Shown one piece after another: positions 1-7,926 of a stretch of 64,000 bases of DNA. This DNA is from Thiohalocapsa sp963698775 (GTDB lineage Bacteria; Pseudomonadota; Gammaproteobacteria; Chromatiales; Chromatiaceae). Where the stretch lies: NCBI GenBank assembly GCA_963698775.1, contig CAVOSE010000004.1:62001-126000 (forward strand). The letters are read 5' to 3'. The notes beneath the pieces are model-generated. The model saw only the letters and a program-made list of their open reading frames with translations, searched no databases and was not told where the DNA came from. Position numbers and translations under genes: made by a program. The stretch's first letter is position 1, and each line of letters begins with the position of its first letter.

Positions 1-110
1 GCGGCACCCTGGTGCTGGAGCACGACGACGGCAGCCCGGATCCCATCGACGCTGCGGCCACTCCTAATGATTGCAACTTAGACCCGCTTTGCGCGACGGA
101 GCGATCGTAA
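1..110 (+). CDS. Possible 3' end of a gene cut by the window edge
   Basis: The third forward frame is open from the window edge to a TAA at 108-110 and gives 35 residues with a plausible acidic composition (LEHDDGSPDPIDAAA). It is too short to assign to any family and no domain is visible. The other two forward frames look less protein-like. It could be chance reading, because the DNA just downstream is decayed. Confidence 0.3.
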   Translation, partial: GTLVLEHDDGSPDPIDAAATPNDCNLDPLCATERS

Positions 111-565
111 TCTGTCGACGAAGACTTAGGGTCCGAGCTGGGCAACTGGAGTCCCGGGTCGATGCAGACGACCACGCAGGCGCTGGCGATGGCGGCCCTT
201 CAGTTTCAGCCGAAGAAGATCCCCGAGCTCGGCTGTGGGAACGCTGGGACGACCATGGTGCTGGCCGCGCAAACCGGTGCGCTGAACACGGCGATTGACA
301 CGGAAAATGGCGCGCTCGCGCGTCTGCGGCAGGTTTCGCCGATCGCATCGATGCGCGCGATCGGGACAGCGCGCGTCTGCCGGTGCCGGAGCAGCCCGAT
401 AACTCGGGCTGGGCTGATCGCAGCGGCTGTATCATCGGCGTCGACCGCCTGCCCGAGGCCTCGCGGTCGATGCTCCGGCAGAGCGGTATACTGGAGTGCT
501 GCAACATGGTCTGACGCGCTGACCGCCCGAGCGACGAGTTGTTCGTGTTGGAGCGCCGCTGAAGC
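111..565 (+). pseudogene. Frameshifted class I SAM-dependent methyltransferase remnant
   Basis: The piece read from about 160 to 330 contains the SAM-binding glycine motif ELGCGNAGT followed by an AAQTGA...AID block, the classic motif I / motif II spacing of a Rossmann methyltransferase. The similarity then continues in another forward frame (about 320-514) with ADRIDARDRDSARLPVP and SGCIIGVDRLPEASRSMLR, matching the usual GLADRI...LPFPD...AAYIIGFERAL...LLRPGG layout of Methyltransf_11-type proteins. A TGA at 512-514 interrupts the C-terminal part. At least one frameshift and one stop make it non-functional. The substrate cannot be inferred. It lies directly upstream of an intact GNAT gene. 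Confidence 0.55.
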
Positions 566-631
566 CGCTTGCGCCGGGTCGTTCAAGCGATCGGGCCAGC
601 GTTCGCGATCCTTGTCAACAGAGAAGCAACC

Positions 632-1171
632 ATGGAGTTATCGACAGGCCCCAACGGCCGAGAAGAGGAAATCATCGACCTTTTCACCGCGACCTTCACC
701 GCGTCCGAGGGTAGCAAAGAAGGCGCGCTGATCGGAAATCTGGCGCGAAGCCTGCTGAGCAGCACGGCGGAGCAGGATCTCTTCGTCTTCACTGCCGAGC
801 AGGACGGCGCGATCATCGGTGGCGTCCTCTGCTCTCGGCTGAGCTACGCGCAGGATGACCGGAGCCTGTTCGTTCTCGGCCCCGTCGCCGTGGCCACCGA
901 CCAGCAACGAAAGGGAATCGGGCAGAAGCTGCTGACCCATGCCCTGGCTGAGCTTCGCAGTGCTGGTGTCGACATCGCCATGACCTATGGCGATCCGAAC
1001 TACTATGCCAAGGTCGGCTTCCTGCCGATCAGCGAGGCGGACGCGCCAGCGCCGTTCAAGCTCAGCCAACCCGAAGGCTGGCTGGCACAGCCGTTGACCG
1101 GTCATACGATAACGCCGCTGCAAGGCCCGTCCCGCTGTGTCGAGGCGCTGAATGATGCCGTGTTCTGGTAA
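632..1171 (+). CDS. GNAT family N-acetyltransferase (YhbS-like)
   Basis: A 179-residue protein of the GNAT fold, which transfers an acetyl group from acetyl-CoA to an amine; the acceptor is unknown. The acetyl-CoA pyrophosphate-binding motif A is clear: LGPVAVATDQQRKGIGQKLL (residues about 85-110) has the Q/RxxGxG/A signature. It is followed by a YGDPNYYAKVGF motif B typical of YhbS-like members. The ATG at 632 is preferred over the upstream in-frame GTG/TTG codons because the family starts just before this point. It sits 8 bases upstream of the rsgA-like remnant, so the two may be cotranscribed. Length and motifs are normal for the family, so it is probably functional. Confidence 0.85.
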   Translation: MELSTGPNGREEEIIDLFTATFTASEGSKEGALIGNLARSLLSSTAEQDLFVFTAEQDGAIIGGVLCSRLSYAQDDRSLFVLGPVAVATDQQRKGIGQKLLTHALAELRSAGVDIAMTYGDPNYYAKVGFLPISEADAPAPFKLSQPEGWLAQPLTGHTITPLQGPSRCVEALNDAVFW

Positions 1172-1179
1172 GGGCCACT

Positions 1180-1869
1180 GTGATGGACTCTGACGACTCC
1201 AAACGCCTTCACCGCAGCGCAACTGCGGGGGCTGCCAGCGTTAATCTGGCGACGCTCGAAACGCTTGGCTGGGAACCGTTCTTCGCACAACAGGCCAGCC
1301 TGGAGGCGCTCTCTGAAACGCCCCCGGTGCGCGTCGTCGCGGTGCACCGCAGCGGCCTGCAGATCGTTGGCGCCGACATCGACGAATCCCTGCCGCCGCG
1401 CGCCGACGCGACCGTGGGTGACTGGCTGCTGCTGGATCGCGCCCTGCCTCGGGCGAGCCGCGTCCTGTCGCGCAAGAGTCTGATCAAGCGCCGCGCGCCG
1501 GGCACGAACCGGCAGCTGCAACTGATCGCGGCAAATATCGACACGGCCTTCGTCGTCACATCCTGCAATCAGGATTTCAACCTGGCCCGGCTGGAGCGCT
1601 ATGTCGCGCTTGCCTTCGAGGACATTGAGACCCTGTCGGCTCAATGCCGGTTTGGTAATTGCCAGCACGAGCGCGAGCCCGGCTGCGCTGTCCGGGATGC
1701 GATCGAGCATGACCGACTCGACCCTGCGCGGCTTCTGCGCTGGCGCAAGCTTCTGGCGGAGGACAGCTTCAACTCCGCGAGTCTCGCCGAGCGCCGGACA
1801 AGAGACCGCGCATTCGGCAAGATGGTCCGACGGGTGATGAAGGAGACCAAATCACGCCGACGACCTTGA
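1180..1869 (+). pseudogene. rsgA: RsgA-like ribosome biogenesis GTPase lacking its entire G domain
   Basis: RsgA (YjeQ) is a circularly permuted GTPase that helps mature the 30S subunit: an N-terminal OB fold, a central G domain, and a C-terminal zinc-binding helical domain, normally about 300-350 residues. This ORF has 229 residues. It has the OB fold (VGDWLLLDRALPRASRVLSRKS; AANIDTAFVVTSCNQDFNLARLERYVALA) and then jumps directly to the C-terminal FEDIETLSAQC. The zinc motif CRFGNCQHEREPGC is intact. The G4 (TKAD), P-loop (GSSGVGKST), switch and G3 (DTPG) segments are all missing, about 125 residues lost in frame near position 1610. It cannot bind GTP as written. Start GTG 1180 or ATG 1183. 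A full-length rsgA presumably exists elsewhere. Confidence 0.75.
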
Positions 1870-1961
1870 TCAAGGGGCGCTCTGCAAAGTCGCGTGATGG
1901 CCATGGCTGGACATCGCGCCGACCCACGCGAAAACGACCGCATCCCCAGGGGGCTGCAGTG

Positions 1962-2210
1962 ATGAGTCATTGCTGGAACCAGCGCGGTTCGCACCCGCTC
2001 AGCGACCGTTCGAAGCATCGGTTGCTCGGTCTCGGTCTGCGCCTCGCCCTGAGCGTGGGGCTCGTCTGTTCGACTGCGGTCGCTGCATCACAGGCGCCAC
2101 TCACCGGACTCGCACCGCTGCGCTGGCAGCAGCGCATCATCCTGGTCGATGGGTTCGAGCGCATCGATGCAATGCCGATGCGGCGACGGGAGATGGAGGG
2201 CGGTGAATGA
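1962..2210 (+). CDS. Short secreted protein, possible truncated DUF4174 protein
   Basis: Counting from the ATG at 1962, the 82-residue product has a basic N-terminus and a hydrophobic stretch (LLGLGLRLALSVGLVCSTAVAA) that reads as a signal peptide. This is followed by LAPLRWQQRIILVDG, which resembles the first strand of DUF4174 domains (typically LxxxRWxxRvllvF). The family is usually over 120 residues, and the sequence after this motif does not continue the fold, so it may be a truncated copy. An upstream in-frame start at 1866 would add a segment with no signal-peptide logic. Its stop overlaps the next start (ATGA at 2207), which suggests translational coupling. Confidence 0.4.
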   Translation: MSHCWNQRGSHPLSDRSKHRLLGLGLRLALSVGLVCSTAVAASQAPLTGLAPLRWQQRIILVDGFERIDAMPMRRREMEGGE

Positions 2211-2575
2211 AAGACGCGAGCCTGACCTTGACACGATCGGCCGCAGCCTGGAACCGCCCGACGTTTCGCTCAACGCTGATCGACGAGATGCAAACCCTCG
2301 GCCCCGACCACCCGGCGCTGCACCCGCTACTGCAAGCGGGCCTGCGGCAGACCAGCGCGGTGGCCGATGACGCACTCGCGGTCCACCTGCTGAGCAGCCG
2401 CGAGCAGGAGGGCCGCATCCTGGTGCAGCTCGGTATCTTCTACGCCGGCATCATCGCCGGCTGCAGCTGCGCCGATGATCCGTCACCGATCGACACCACC
2501 ACGGAGCACTGTGAGTTGCTGCTGGACATTGATCTCGCGACTGGCCGGGCACGGGCGACCTTGTGCGACGGATAG
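2207..2575 (+). CDS. Conserved hypothetical protein
   Basis: A 122-residue soluble protein overlapping the preceding ORF by 4 bases (ATGA), so probably translated as a pair with it. It has a helical N-terminal half and a distinctive strand-rich end, GIFYAGIIAGCSCADDPSP...CELLLDIDLATGRA. The cysteine-bearing GCSCADD motif followed by a hydrophobic beta hairpin gives the impression of a small conserved family, but I cannot name it. No signal peptide or membrane segment is visible. Confidence 0.55.
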   Translation: MKDASLTLTRSAAAWNRPTFRSTLIDEMQTLGPDHPALHPLLQAGLRQTSAVADDALAVHLLSSREQEGRILVQLGIFYAGIIAGCSCADDPSPIDTTTEHCELLLDIDLATGRARATLCDG

Positions 2576-2650
2576 CGCAACCTCGGTCTTGCCGCTCGCA
2601 CCAACAAGTCTTGGCACCTGGCACCAATGGTGACATAAGGAAGCTGCGCC

Positions 2651-3025
2651 TCATCGGATGTCTTCGCTCATTCCTACGCTTGGATCGATGAATACGTTTT
2701 CGGCGACCTCACCGGGGAGGCCAAGGTTCTCGAAGGCCAGCGTCCGGTCCGGCAGCCCGAGGCGGTCGTGGAGTTCGTTCATGTGCTCGAACAGCACGAA
2801 CACCAGGCGAGTCACCTCGTGTATATCCCTGAATTTCCACCCGCCTATCCCTTCACTGATCCGTTCGACATGGCCGGCGCATAGCAGACGCAGGATGTGA
2901 GGCAGGGTGTCGCCGGTTTTCTCGGAGAAGTGCAGCCAATAGGAACGAGGAGCAGGGTCTTGTATCTTGTACAAAACACAAGACTTGAACGTCCCGTCTT
3001 CTCCGCTCAAAGACGATCCGGGCAA
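2651..3025 (-). CDS. Hypothetical protein downstream of an Xre-type regulator
   Basis: The reverse-strand frame gives up to 124 residues from a TTG at 3025. The convincing protein-like part is residues 25-124: YWLHFSEKTGDTLPHILRLL, then a helical segment RDIHEVTRLVFVLFEHMNELHDRLGL and an acidic C-terminus. It overlaps the end of the Xre-type gene by 19 bases on the same strand, so the two may be coupled. I recognise no family. Its place after an antitoxin-like HTH gene is suggestive, but it has no RelE/HigB features. Confidence 0.4.
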   Translation of the reverse strand: MPGSSLSGEDGTFKSCVLYKIQDPAPRSYWLHFSEKTGDTLPHILRLLCAGHVERISEGIGGWKFRDIHEVTRLVFVLFEHMNELHDRLGLPDRTLAFENLGLPGEVAENVFIDPSVGMSEDIR

Positions 3026-3288
3026 ACCCGGGTTCCTGCACGCAAGGATTTGCGTGGGATTTGGTCGATTAGCTCGATCTTGAGACGTTTGCCGACGACG
3101 GCCGCAGCTCGGTTCATGGTGTCGAGCTGCACCTTAGCGTTGTCGGGGTCCAACAGGCGATCCAGTTGCGAACGGCTGGTTTGCATGCGCTTCGCCATTT
3201 CGACCTTGCTGAGATGCTGGCTTTCCATCGCCTGCTGGAGTTGCCACGCCAGCACCCCCTTTGACTGCGATCTGCCGTGCTTTGTCAA
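3007..3288 (-). CDS. Xre/HigA-type helix-turn-helix regulator
   Basis: A 93-residue DNA-binding protein. The HTH covers about residues 18-60: AMESQHLSKVEMAKRMQTS RSQLDRLLDP has the HTH_3 layout of helix 2, turn and recognition helix, followed by the NAKVQLDTMNRAAAVVGKRL helix usual in HigA-like antitoxins. The start is a TTG at 3286-3288, chosen because a perfect AGGAGG lies 7 bases upstream. Proteins of this type commonly repress a toxin-antitoxin or prophage operon. No RelE/HigB toxin is seen upstream, where a decayed AAA ATPase tail lies instead, so the partner may have been lost. Confidence 0.7.
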   Translation of the reverse strand: MTKHGRSQSKGVLAWQLQQAMESQHLSKVEMAKRMQTSRSQLDRLLDPDNAKVQLDTMNRAAAVVGKRLKIELIDQIPRKSLRAGTRVCPDRL

Positions 3289-3515
3289 GGTTGCCCTCCT
3301 CCTGCCTCATCCGACACTCCATCACCAGCCGCCTTACGAATTGCTGCGGCGTCAGCTCCTCACCGAGCAGCGCGCGCTGCCGGCAGACGGTGGCAAAGCC
3401 CCCTGGGGTCAGGGTGTCCAGGCTGGGCAAATGTCCCGCGAGCAGCTCCGGCACCTCGGCGAAGCCGGTCTTGCCGGTGCCGGACAACCTGCGTCGCGTA
3501 ATGGCAGTGCAGACG
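3268..3515 (-). pseudogene. C-terminal remnant of an AAA+ ATPase gene
   Basis: The reverse frame reads GKTGFAEVPELL...LPSLDTLTPGGFATVCRQRALLG...QQFVRRLVMECRMRQ. This matches the lid and C-terminal helices of AAA ATPases that end in LTPGDFATVARR followed by LLxxLExEC. The Walker A, Walker B and arginine-finger regions are absent upstream (above about 3515 on the plus strand), where no matching frame is seen. The fragment runs into the start of the Xre-type gene, so the two were probably once adjacent in an operon. It is a relic, not a gene. Confidence 0.5.
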
Positions 3516-3945
3516 GCGAAGATGCCCGCGCTGTATCTGAACGACTGGGCCACGCCGCGTCGCCAGCAAGCCCGCGGACTGGCCCAGCGGCGCATTCCAA
3601 CCCGCGACCAGCGCCAGATCTAGACGCCGTTCGCGCGCTGGCCAATCCGAATGGTGCGAGGCCGCGACCAGTCGGGCCGTTGCCAGAGGCAGCAGGCGTT
3701 CGCGGTGCCGATGGAGCGCGGCATACTCCCCAAGGGGGACGTCACGGCCCCCAAGCAGCCAGGCTTATGGCACGAATTGGCTTCGGCATCGGCTTGCCGA
3801 GTCGCAGCCGTTTTCCTCGCGCCCGGTCGCGCCCGTGGTTCACCGATGGGCTGAGTTTCCGGTATGCTTGTGAGCTACGCGGGCGTTTACCTTTATGCCC
3901 GGCGGAAGCGCGTTTCACGCCCCAGATCCAACCCCTAGTCAGCCC
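3516..3945. other. Intergenic region upstream of argS
   Basis: About 430 bases without a convincing gene. All open frames here are low-complexity Arg/Ala/Pro readings typical of GC-rich shadows, including a 350-codon forward frame that runs through the AAA remnant. It should contain the argS promoter. The start codon at 3946 has no strong Shine-Dalgarno, and I could not pick out a confident -35/-10 pair. Confidence 0.4.
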
Positions 3946-5718
3946 ATGAAGTCCGAGCTCCAGCACCTGGTCCAAGCGGCCTTACAAGCACTCCGCGCCG
4001 ACGGCGTCGTCGCCGATGACCTCGGCGACCACGCGCCGCAGGTCGATCGCACCCGCGATCCGTCCCATGGCGATTTTTCGACCAATGTCGCCATGGTGCT
4101 GGCCAAGCGTGCCCGCACCAATCCACGCGACTTGGCAGCCCGCATCATCGCCGCGTTGCCGCCGTCGACGTTGGTCGACGGCGTCGAGATCGCCGGCCCC
4201 GGCTTTATCAATTTCCGTCTGACCGCCGACGCCTACCATGCGTTGATACCGCGGATCATGGCCCAGGGCCCGAACTACGGCCGCTCCGACATCGGTGCCG
4301 GCAAGCGCGTGCAGGTGGAGTTCGTCTCCGCCAACCCGACCGGCCCGTTGCACGTCGGCCACGGCCGCGGGGCCGCCTATGGTGCGGTGGTGGCGGACCT
4401 GCTTGCCGCGGTTGGCTTCGACGTGCACCGTGAGTATTACGTGAACGACGCCGGCCGGCAGATGGACATCCTCGGCACGTCGGTCTGGTTGCGCTATCTG
4501 GAGCTGTGCGGCGAGGCGCTGCCCTTCCCGAGCAACGGCTACAAGGGGGACTATGTCTGGGATATCGCCGCTACGCTGCACCGCGAACACGGCGACGCCT
4601 ATCGAGTCGACGCCGGCGAGGTACTGAAGGGCCTGCCGCCGGACGAGGTGGACGGGGAGCCGGACGGCGACAAGGAGGGCCACATCGACGCGCTGATTGC
4701 CAACAGCAAGCGCCTGCTTGGCGACAACCGCTATCGCTTCGTCTTTGAGTTGGGTCTGAACACCATCCTTGACGACATCCGCAACGACCTCGGCGAGTTC
4801 GGCGTCGACTACCAGGAGTGGTACTCCGAGCGCTCGCTAACCGAGAGTGGCGCCGTCAACAAGGCCATCGCGCGCCTGCGCGACGCGGGCCACCTGTACG
4901 AACAGGCCGGCGCGCTCTGGTTCCGCTCCACCGCCTTCGGCGACGAAAAGGATCGAGTGGTGGTGCGCGACAACGGCCAGACCACCTATTTCGCGTCCGA
5001 TATCGCTTATCACATGGACAAGCTGGAACGCGGCTTCGAGCGCGTCGTCGACGTCTGGGGCGCCGACCACCACGGCTACATCCCGCGCGTCAAGGCGGCG
5101 CTGACGGCACTCGGCGACGACGCCGACCGGCTCGACGTGTTGTTGGTGCAGTTCGCCGTGCTGTACCGCGGTGGCGAGAAGGTACAGATGTCGACCCGCT
5201 CCGGCGACTTCGTCACGCTACGTGAGTTACGCAAGGAGGTTGGCCGCGATGCTGCCCGCTTCTTCTACGTCATGCGTCGCTGCGAGCAGCACATGGACTT
5301 CGATCTGGACCTGGCCAAGAGTCAGTCCGCCGACAATCCGGTCTACTATGTGCAGTACGCCCACGCTCGGGTGGAGAGCGTGCTGCGGCAGGCCGCGGAG
5401 CGCGGCATCGCGCTGGAACCAAGCAGCGGCACCACCAACCTGGAACGCCTGATGGAGGACCACGAGCAGGCCCTGTTGAGCAGTCTGTCACGCTACCCGG
5501 AGGTCGTCGAGGCCGCGGCCCTTAACGAAGAGCCGCATCTGCTCACGACCTACCTGCGCGAACTGGCCAACGACTTCCACACTTACTACAACGCGCATCA
5601 GTTCTTGGTTGACGATACCGCGCTGCGCGATGCCCGCATCAAGCTGATCCTCGCGGTGCGGCAAGTGCTGCGCAATGGCCTCGACCTCATCGGCGTTTCG
5701 GCGCCCACCAAGATGTGA
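3946..5718 (+). CDS. argS: Arginyl-tRNA synthetase
   Basis: A class I aminoacyl-tRNA synthetase of 590 residues that charges tRNA-Arg in the cytoplasm, an essential step in translation. The N-terminal Add-1 domain includes RTRDPSHGDFSTNVAM. The HIGH signature appears as ANPTGPLHVGHGRG (HVGH at residues 136-139). The KMSK equivalent is VQMSTRSG (about residue 415), as usual for ArgRS. The anticodon-binding C-terminal domain ends in the conserved YNxxxFL (YYNAHQFLV) and a short VxAPxKM-type tail. The ATG at 3946 gives the standard family length; an in-frame upstream extension to 3895 looks non-coding. The SPOR-domain gene follows, as in many gammaproteobacteria. Confidence 0.97.
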   Translation: MKSELQHLVQAALQALRADGVVADDLGDHAPQVDRTRDPSHGDFSTNVAMVLAKRARTNPRDLAARIIAALPPSTLVDGVEIAGPGFINFRLTADAYHALIPRIMAQGPNYGRSDIGAGKRVQVEFVSANPTGPLHVGHGRGAAYGAVVADLLAAVGFDVHREYYVNDAGRQMDILGTSVWLRYLELCGEALPFPSNGYKGDYVWDIAATLHREHGDAYRVDAGEVLKGLPPDEVDGEPDGDKEGHIDALIANSKRLLGDNRYRFVFELGLNTILDDIRNDLGEFGVDYQEWYSERSLTESGAVNKAIARLRDAGHLYEQAGALWFRSTAFGDEKDRVVVRDNGQTTYFASDIAYHMDKLERGFERVVDVWGADHHGYIPRVKAALTALGDDADRLDVLLVQFAVLYRGGEKVQMSTRSGDFVTLRELRKEVGRDAARFFYVMRRCEQHMDFDLDLAKSQSADNPVYYVQYAHARVESVLRQAAERGIALEPSSGTTNLERLMEDHEQALLSSLSRYPEVVEAAALNEEPHLLTTYLRELANDFHTYYNAHQFLVDDTALRDARIKLILAVRQVLRNGLDLIGVSAPTKM

Positions 5719-5852
5719 CCTATCGTGCTCGGTGAACTGCCCCAATCAAGCCGCCATGAAGAGCACGCTACACCGCCCGAATCGGGTGACAGACACGGCC
5801 CGCAGTGCCATGCACAGCGCAGCCCGACAGCAGCGACCGGAGACGAACTGAC

Positions 5853-6473
5853 ATGACGACCAGGGACTACCGCAAAGGCGCGCCGCCGCGCACCCGCAAA
5901 CGTCAGGAGCCACGCGGCACCTGCGCATTTTGGTTCTTGGTCGGCAGTCTATTGGGCGGTTTCGGCGTTGGCATCGCCTGGATGATGTCGGATCAGCCGG
6001 CAGCAACGCTGACCGCCGAGCAGACCGACGCCGCCCAGTCGCCGGACGCGCAAAGGCCCGATTACGACTTCTACAGCATGCTGCCCGAAGAGCAGGTCGT
6101 GGTGCCCGCCGAACGTCAGGCCGAGCCGGTGGCACTGCCGGCGCCGGGCCAAGATCCCGCCATTCCGCCGGCGGCCCGGCAGCAGTCGCCGGCACAGGTT
6201 GCCAAGGCAACACCGCCGGCGCCGACTCCGAGCACCGGCGCGAATACCTACATCCTGCAGGTCGCCTCGTTCCGCAAATCCGGCGACGCCGAGCGCCTGA
6301 AGGCACAGCTCGCGATGCTCGGCATCCAGACCAGCATTCAGACCGTCACCATCGCCAGCGGCCAAACCTATCATCGCGTCCGCACCAGCAGTTATACCAA
6401 GGCCGATGCCAACGCCCTGAAGTCGCGGCTCAAGGGCAATGGCCACGACGCGATGATGATGAGGGCGCGGTGA
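5853..6473 (+). CDS. SPOR-domain membrane protein (FtsN-like)
   Basis: A bitopic inner-membrane protein of 206 residues. It has a short basic cytoplasmic N-terminus, one transmembrane helix at about residues 27-46 (FWFLVGSLLGGFGVGIAW), a Pro/Ala/Gln-rich periplasmic linker, and a C-terminal SPOR domain from about residue 130 (TYILQVASFRKSGDAERLKA...YHRVRTSSYTKADANAL). SPOR domains bind denuded septal peptidoglycan and place the protein at the division site. The position directly after argS matches the gene often annotated ftsN-like or SPOR protein in gammaproteobacteria. The ATG at 5853 is chosen because the basic and membrane segments follow directly. The next gene starts 1 base after its stop, so they are an operon. 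Confidence 0.85.
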   Translation: MTTRDYRKGAPPRTRKRQEPRGTCAFWFLVGSLLGGFGVGIAWMMSDQPAATLTAEQTDAAQSPDAQRPDYDFYSMLPEEQVVVPAERQAEPVALPAPGQDPAIPPAARQQSPAQVAKATPPAPTPSTGANTYILQVASFRKSGDAERLKAQLAMLGIQTSIQTVTIASGQTYHRVRTSSYTKADANALKSRLKGNGHDAMMMRAR

Positions 6474-6474
6474 G

Positions 6475-7029
6475 ATGCCCGATTTTCCCGACCGACACGA
6501 ACAGATCCGTCTGACCCATGCCGAGTTCATCGGCCAGGTAGCCAGGACGTGCGGCAATGCCGAGCGTCGACAAGAATTCGACGCGCTCATGCAGACCGCG
6601 ACTCAAAGCGGCTGGGGGGAACTGGTCAGCGCACTCCGCCGCATGGCCGTCGGCGAGCAAGGTCCGGGTCTATTCGCCGGCCTCGACGAAGAGGATCAGA
6701 TCATCGCCGACGCCATCCTGCGGGGCATGCAGAACCCATCCACCCTGCCTGATCCGAAGCGCCGGCAAGACCCGACCCTGGCCGCGCCGGGTCTGGCCCA
6801 CATGATTCACGCCGCCGCCACCGGCAATGCGCAGGCACTGATGCTGGTCGGCAATATGGCGGAGCAGATGAGCAACGTCGGCGGCCCCATGGCGCGGCTC
6901 GCCGGCATCATTCGCCCGCTTATCAACGGTGAGCGCGACCCGGATCGATTGTGCAAGGGGATGGATAGCCAGGGCGAACGCCTGGTGCTGGATATCCTCG
7001 CGGAGTTGGGCAAGCTTGAGGTGCATTGA
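6475..7029 (+). CDS. Conserved hypothetical protein in the argS-SPOR operon
   Basis: A soluble, largely helical protein of 184 residues beginning 1 base after the SPOR gene stop. Visible features are an N-terminal helical part (ADAILRGMQNPSTLPDPKRRQDP in the middle) and a C-terminal segment rich in Met/Ala/Gly (MIHAAATGNAQALMLVGNMAEQM) ending in LVLDILAELGKL. No catalytic motif, signal peptide or membrane helix is seen. I do not recognise the family; tight coupling to the SPOR gene suggests a role linked to it, but that is inference only. Confidence 0.7.
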   Translation: MPDFPDRHEQIRLTHAEFIGQVARTCGNAERRQEFDALMQTATQSGWGELVSALRRMAVGEQGPGLFAGLDEEDQIIADAILRGMQNPSTLPDPKRRQDPTLAAPGLAHMIHAAATGNAQALMLVGNMAEQMSNVGGPMARLAGIIRPLINGERDPDRLCKGMDSQGERLVLDILAELGKLEVH

Positions 7030-7052
7030 CCGAGACCCGGTGGCCAGCGCCG

Positions 7053-7093
7053 CGAACGGGAGACATTGGCGGGGCGAATAAATTCGCCCCTAC
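7053..7093. repeat. Extragenic palindromic repeat, family A (partial copy)
   Basis: Holds the near-perfect palindrome GGGGCGAATAAATTCGCCCC at 7071-7090, followed by TAC. The preceding AACGGGAGACATTGGC matches the linker of the composite repeats at 18542-18599 and 22967-23020 (CGGGAGGCATTGACT). The first palindrome of the composite has decayed here. It lies between two convergent genes and could act as a bidirectional transcription end or mRNA-stabilising hairpin. Confidence 0.75.
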
Positions 7094-7104
7094 AGCCGGT
7101 CTGA

Positions 7105-7650
7105 CTACAGCAGTCGCTCGATGGCGTTGACCATCTTTTTACTGTCCGGCGCCGTAATGCTGGAGAAGTAGTCGACGACATTACCGTCACGATCGATCAG
7201 ATACTTGTAAAAGTTCCACTTCGGATAGGCGCCAGCCTGTTCCGAAAGATATTTGAAGAACGGATCGGCACTGCCCTTTTTGACGGTCGTCTTCTCGAAC
7301 ATTGGAAACTGCACCGAATAGGTCAGCCGGCAGAACTTCTGAATCTCTTCCTCACTGCCCGGTTCCTGATTCGCAAAGTCGTTGGACGGGAAGCCGAGCA
7401 CCACCAGCCCGCGCTCACCGTACTTGTCGTAGAGCGCCTCCAGCCCCTCGTACTGGCCGGTAAAGCCGCACTTGCTGGCGGTATTCACCACCAGCACCAC
7501 TTTGCCTTGGTAGGCCTCGCAAAGTCGCACGGTCTCGTCGCCCGCCAGGCGTCGCTTTTCGAAATCCAGCGCCGGGGCGCAGGCGGCGGTAGCTGTCTCG
7601 GTCATCAAAAGCCCTCCGAGTAGACACAAGGTCAGGTTAAAAAGTCGCAT
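7105..7650 (-). CDS. Exported glutathione peroxidase family protein
   Basis: A thiol peroxidase of the GPx family, 181 residues, that reduces hydroperoxides. A signal peptide precedes the domain (MRLFNLTLCLLGGLLMTETATA), so the enzyme probably works in the periplasm, where glutathione or a thioredoxin-like protein would be the reductant. The peroxidatic cysteine is in NTASKCGFTGQYEGLE, at about residue 61. The GFPSNDFANQEPGS block carries the conserved Gln region, and KWNFYKYLIDRDG supplies the Trp/Asn of the catalytic tetrad. Bacterial GPx of this kind (BtuE-like) are usually cytoplasmic, so the leader is worth noting. Confidence 0.88.
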   Translation of the reverse strand: MRLFNLTLCLLGGLLMTETATAACAPALDFEKRRLAGDETVRLCEAYQGKVVLVVNTASKCGFTGQYEGLEALYDKYGERGLVVLGFPSNDFANQEPGSEEEIQKFCRLTYSVQFPMFEKTTVKKGSADPFFKYLSEQAGAYPKWNFYKYLIDRDGNVVDYFSSITAPDSKKMVNAIERLL

Positions 7651-7926
7651 GATCTTACCTCTTGGGGTCTGTTGGGTCCGTCGCTACAGCTGGACCTTGC
7701 GGTTCGAATAAGTGGTCGACCCGATCGGCCCTACTGAGACAGCGGCCTCGACCGGTGAGCAAAACTTGGACAGACGACTACATGGTGCGGCAACACCGCA
7801 ATCACAACGCCCAAAACTCGACCCCGGAGACCCACTAATTCTAAGACGAACAACTTTTGACCAGACTTTTAATCCCGACGCCTGGAACCACCTTTCAGCC
7901 TACGAAATTCAACGAGGAGACAGTTC

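Noticed and set aside
3651..3854. Short forward ORF just before argS
   Set aside because: Arg/Gly/Pro-rich, no start signal and no recognisable motif; a GC-rich chance frame.
2897..3949. 350-codon forward ORF ending at argS
   Set aside because: Covers the antisense of the Xre gene and the AAA relic, then non-coding DNA; no coherent protein features.
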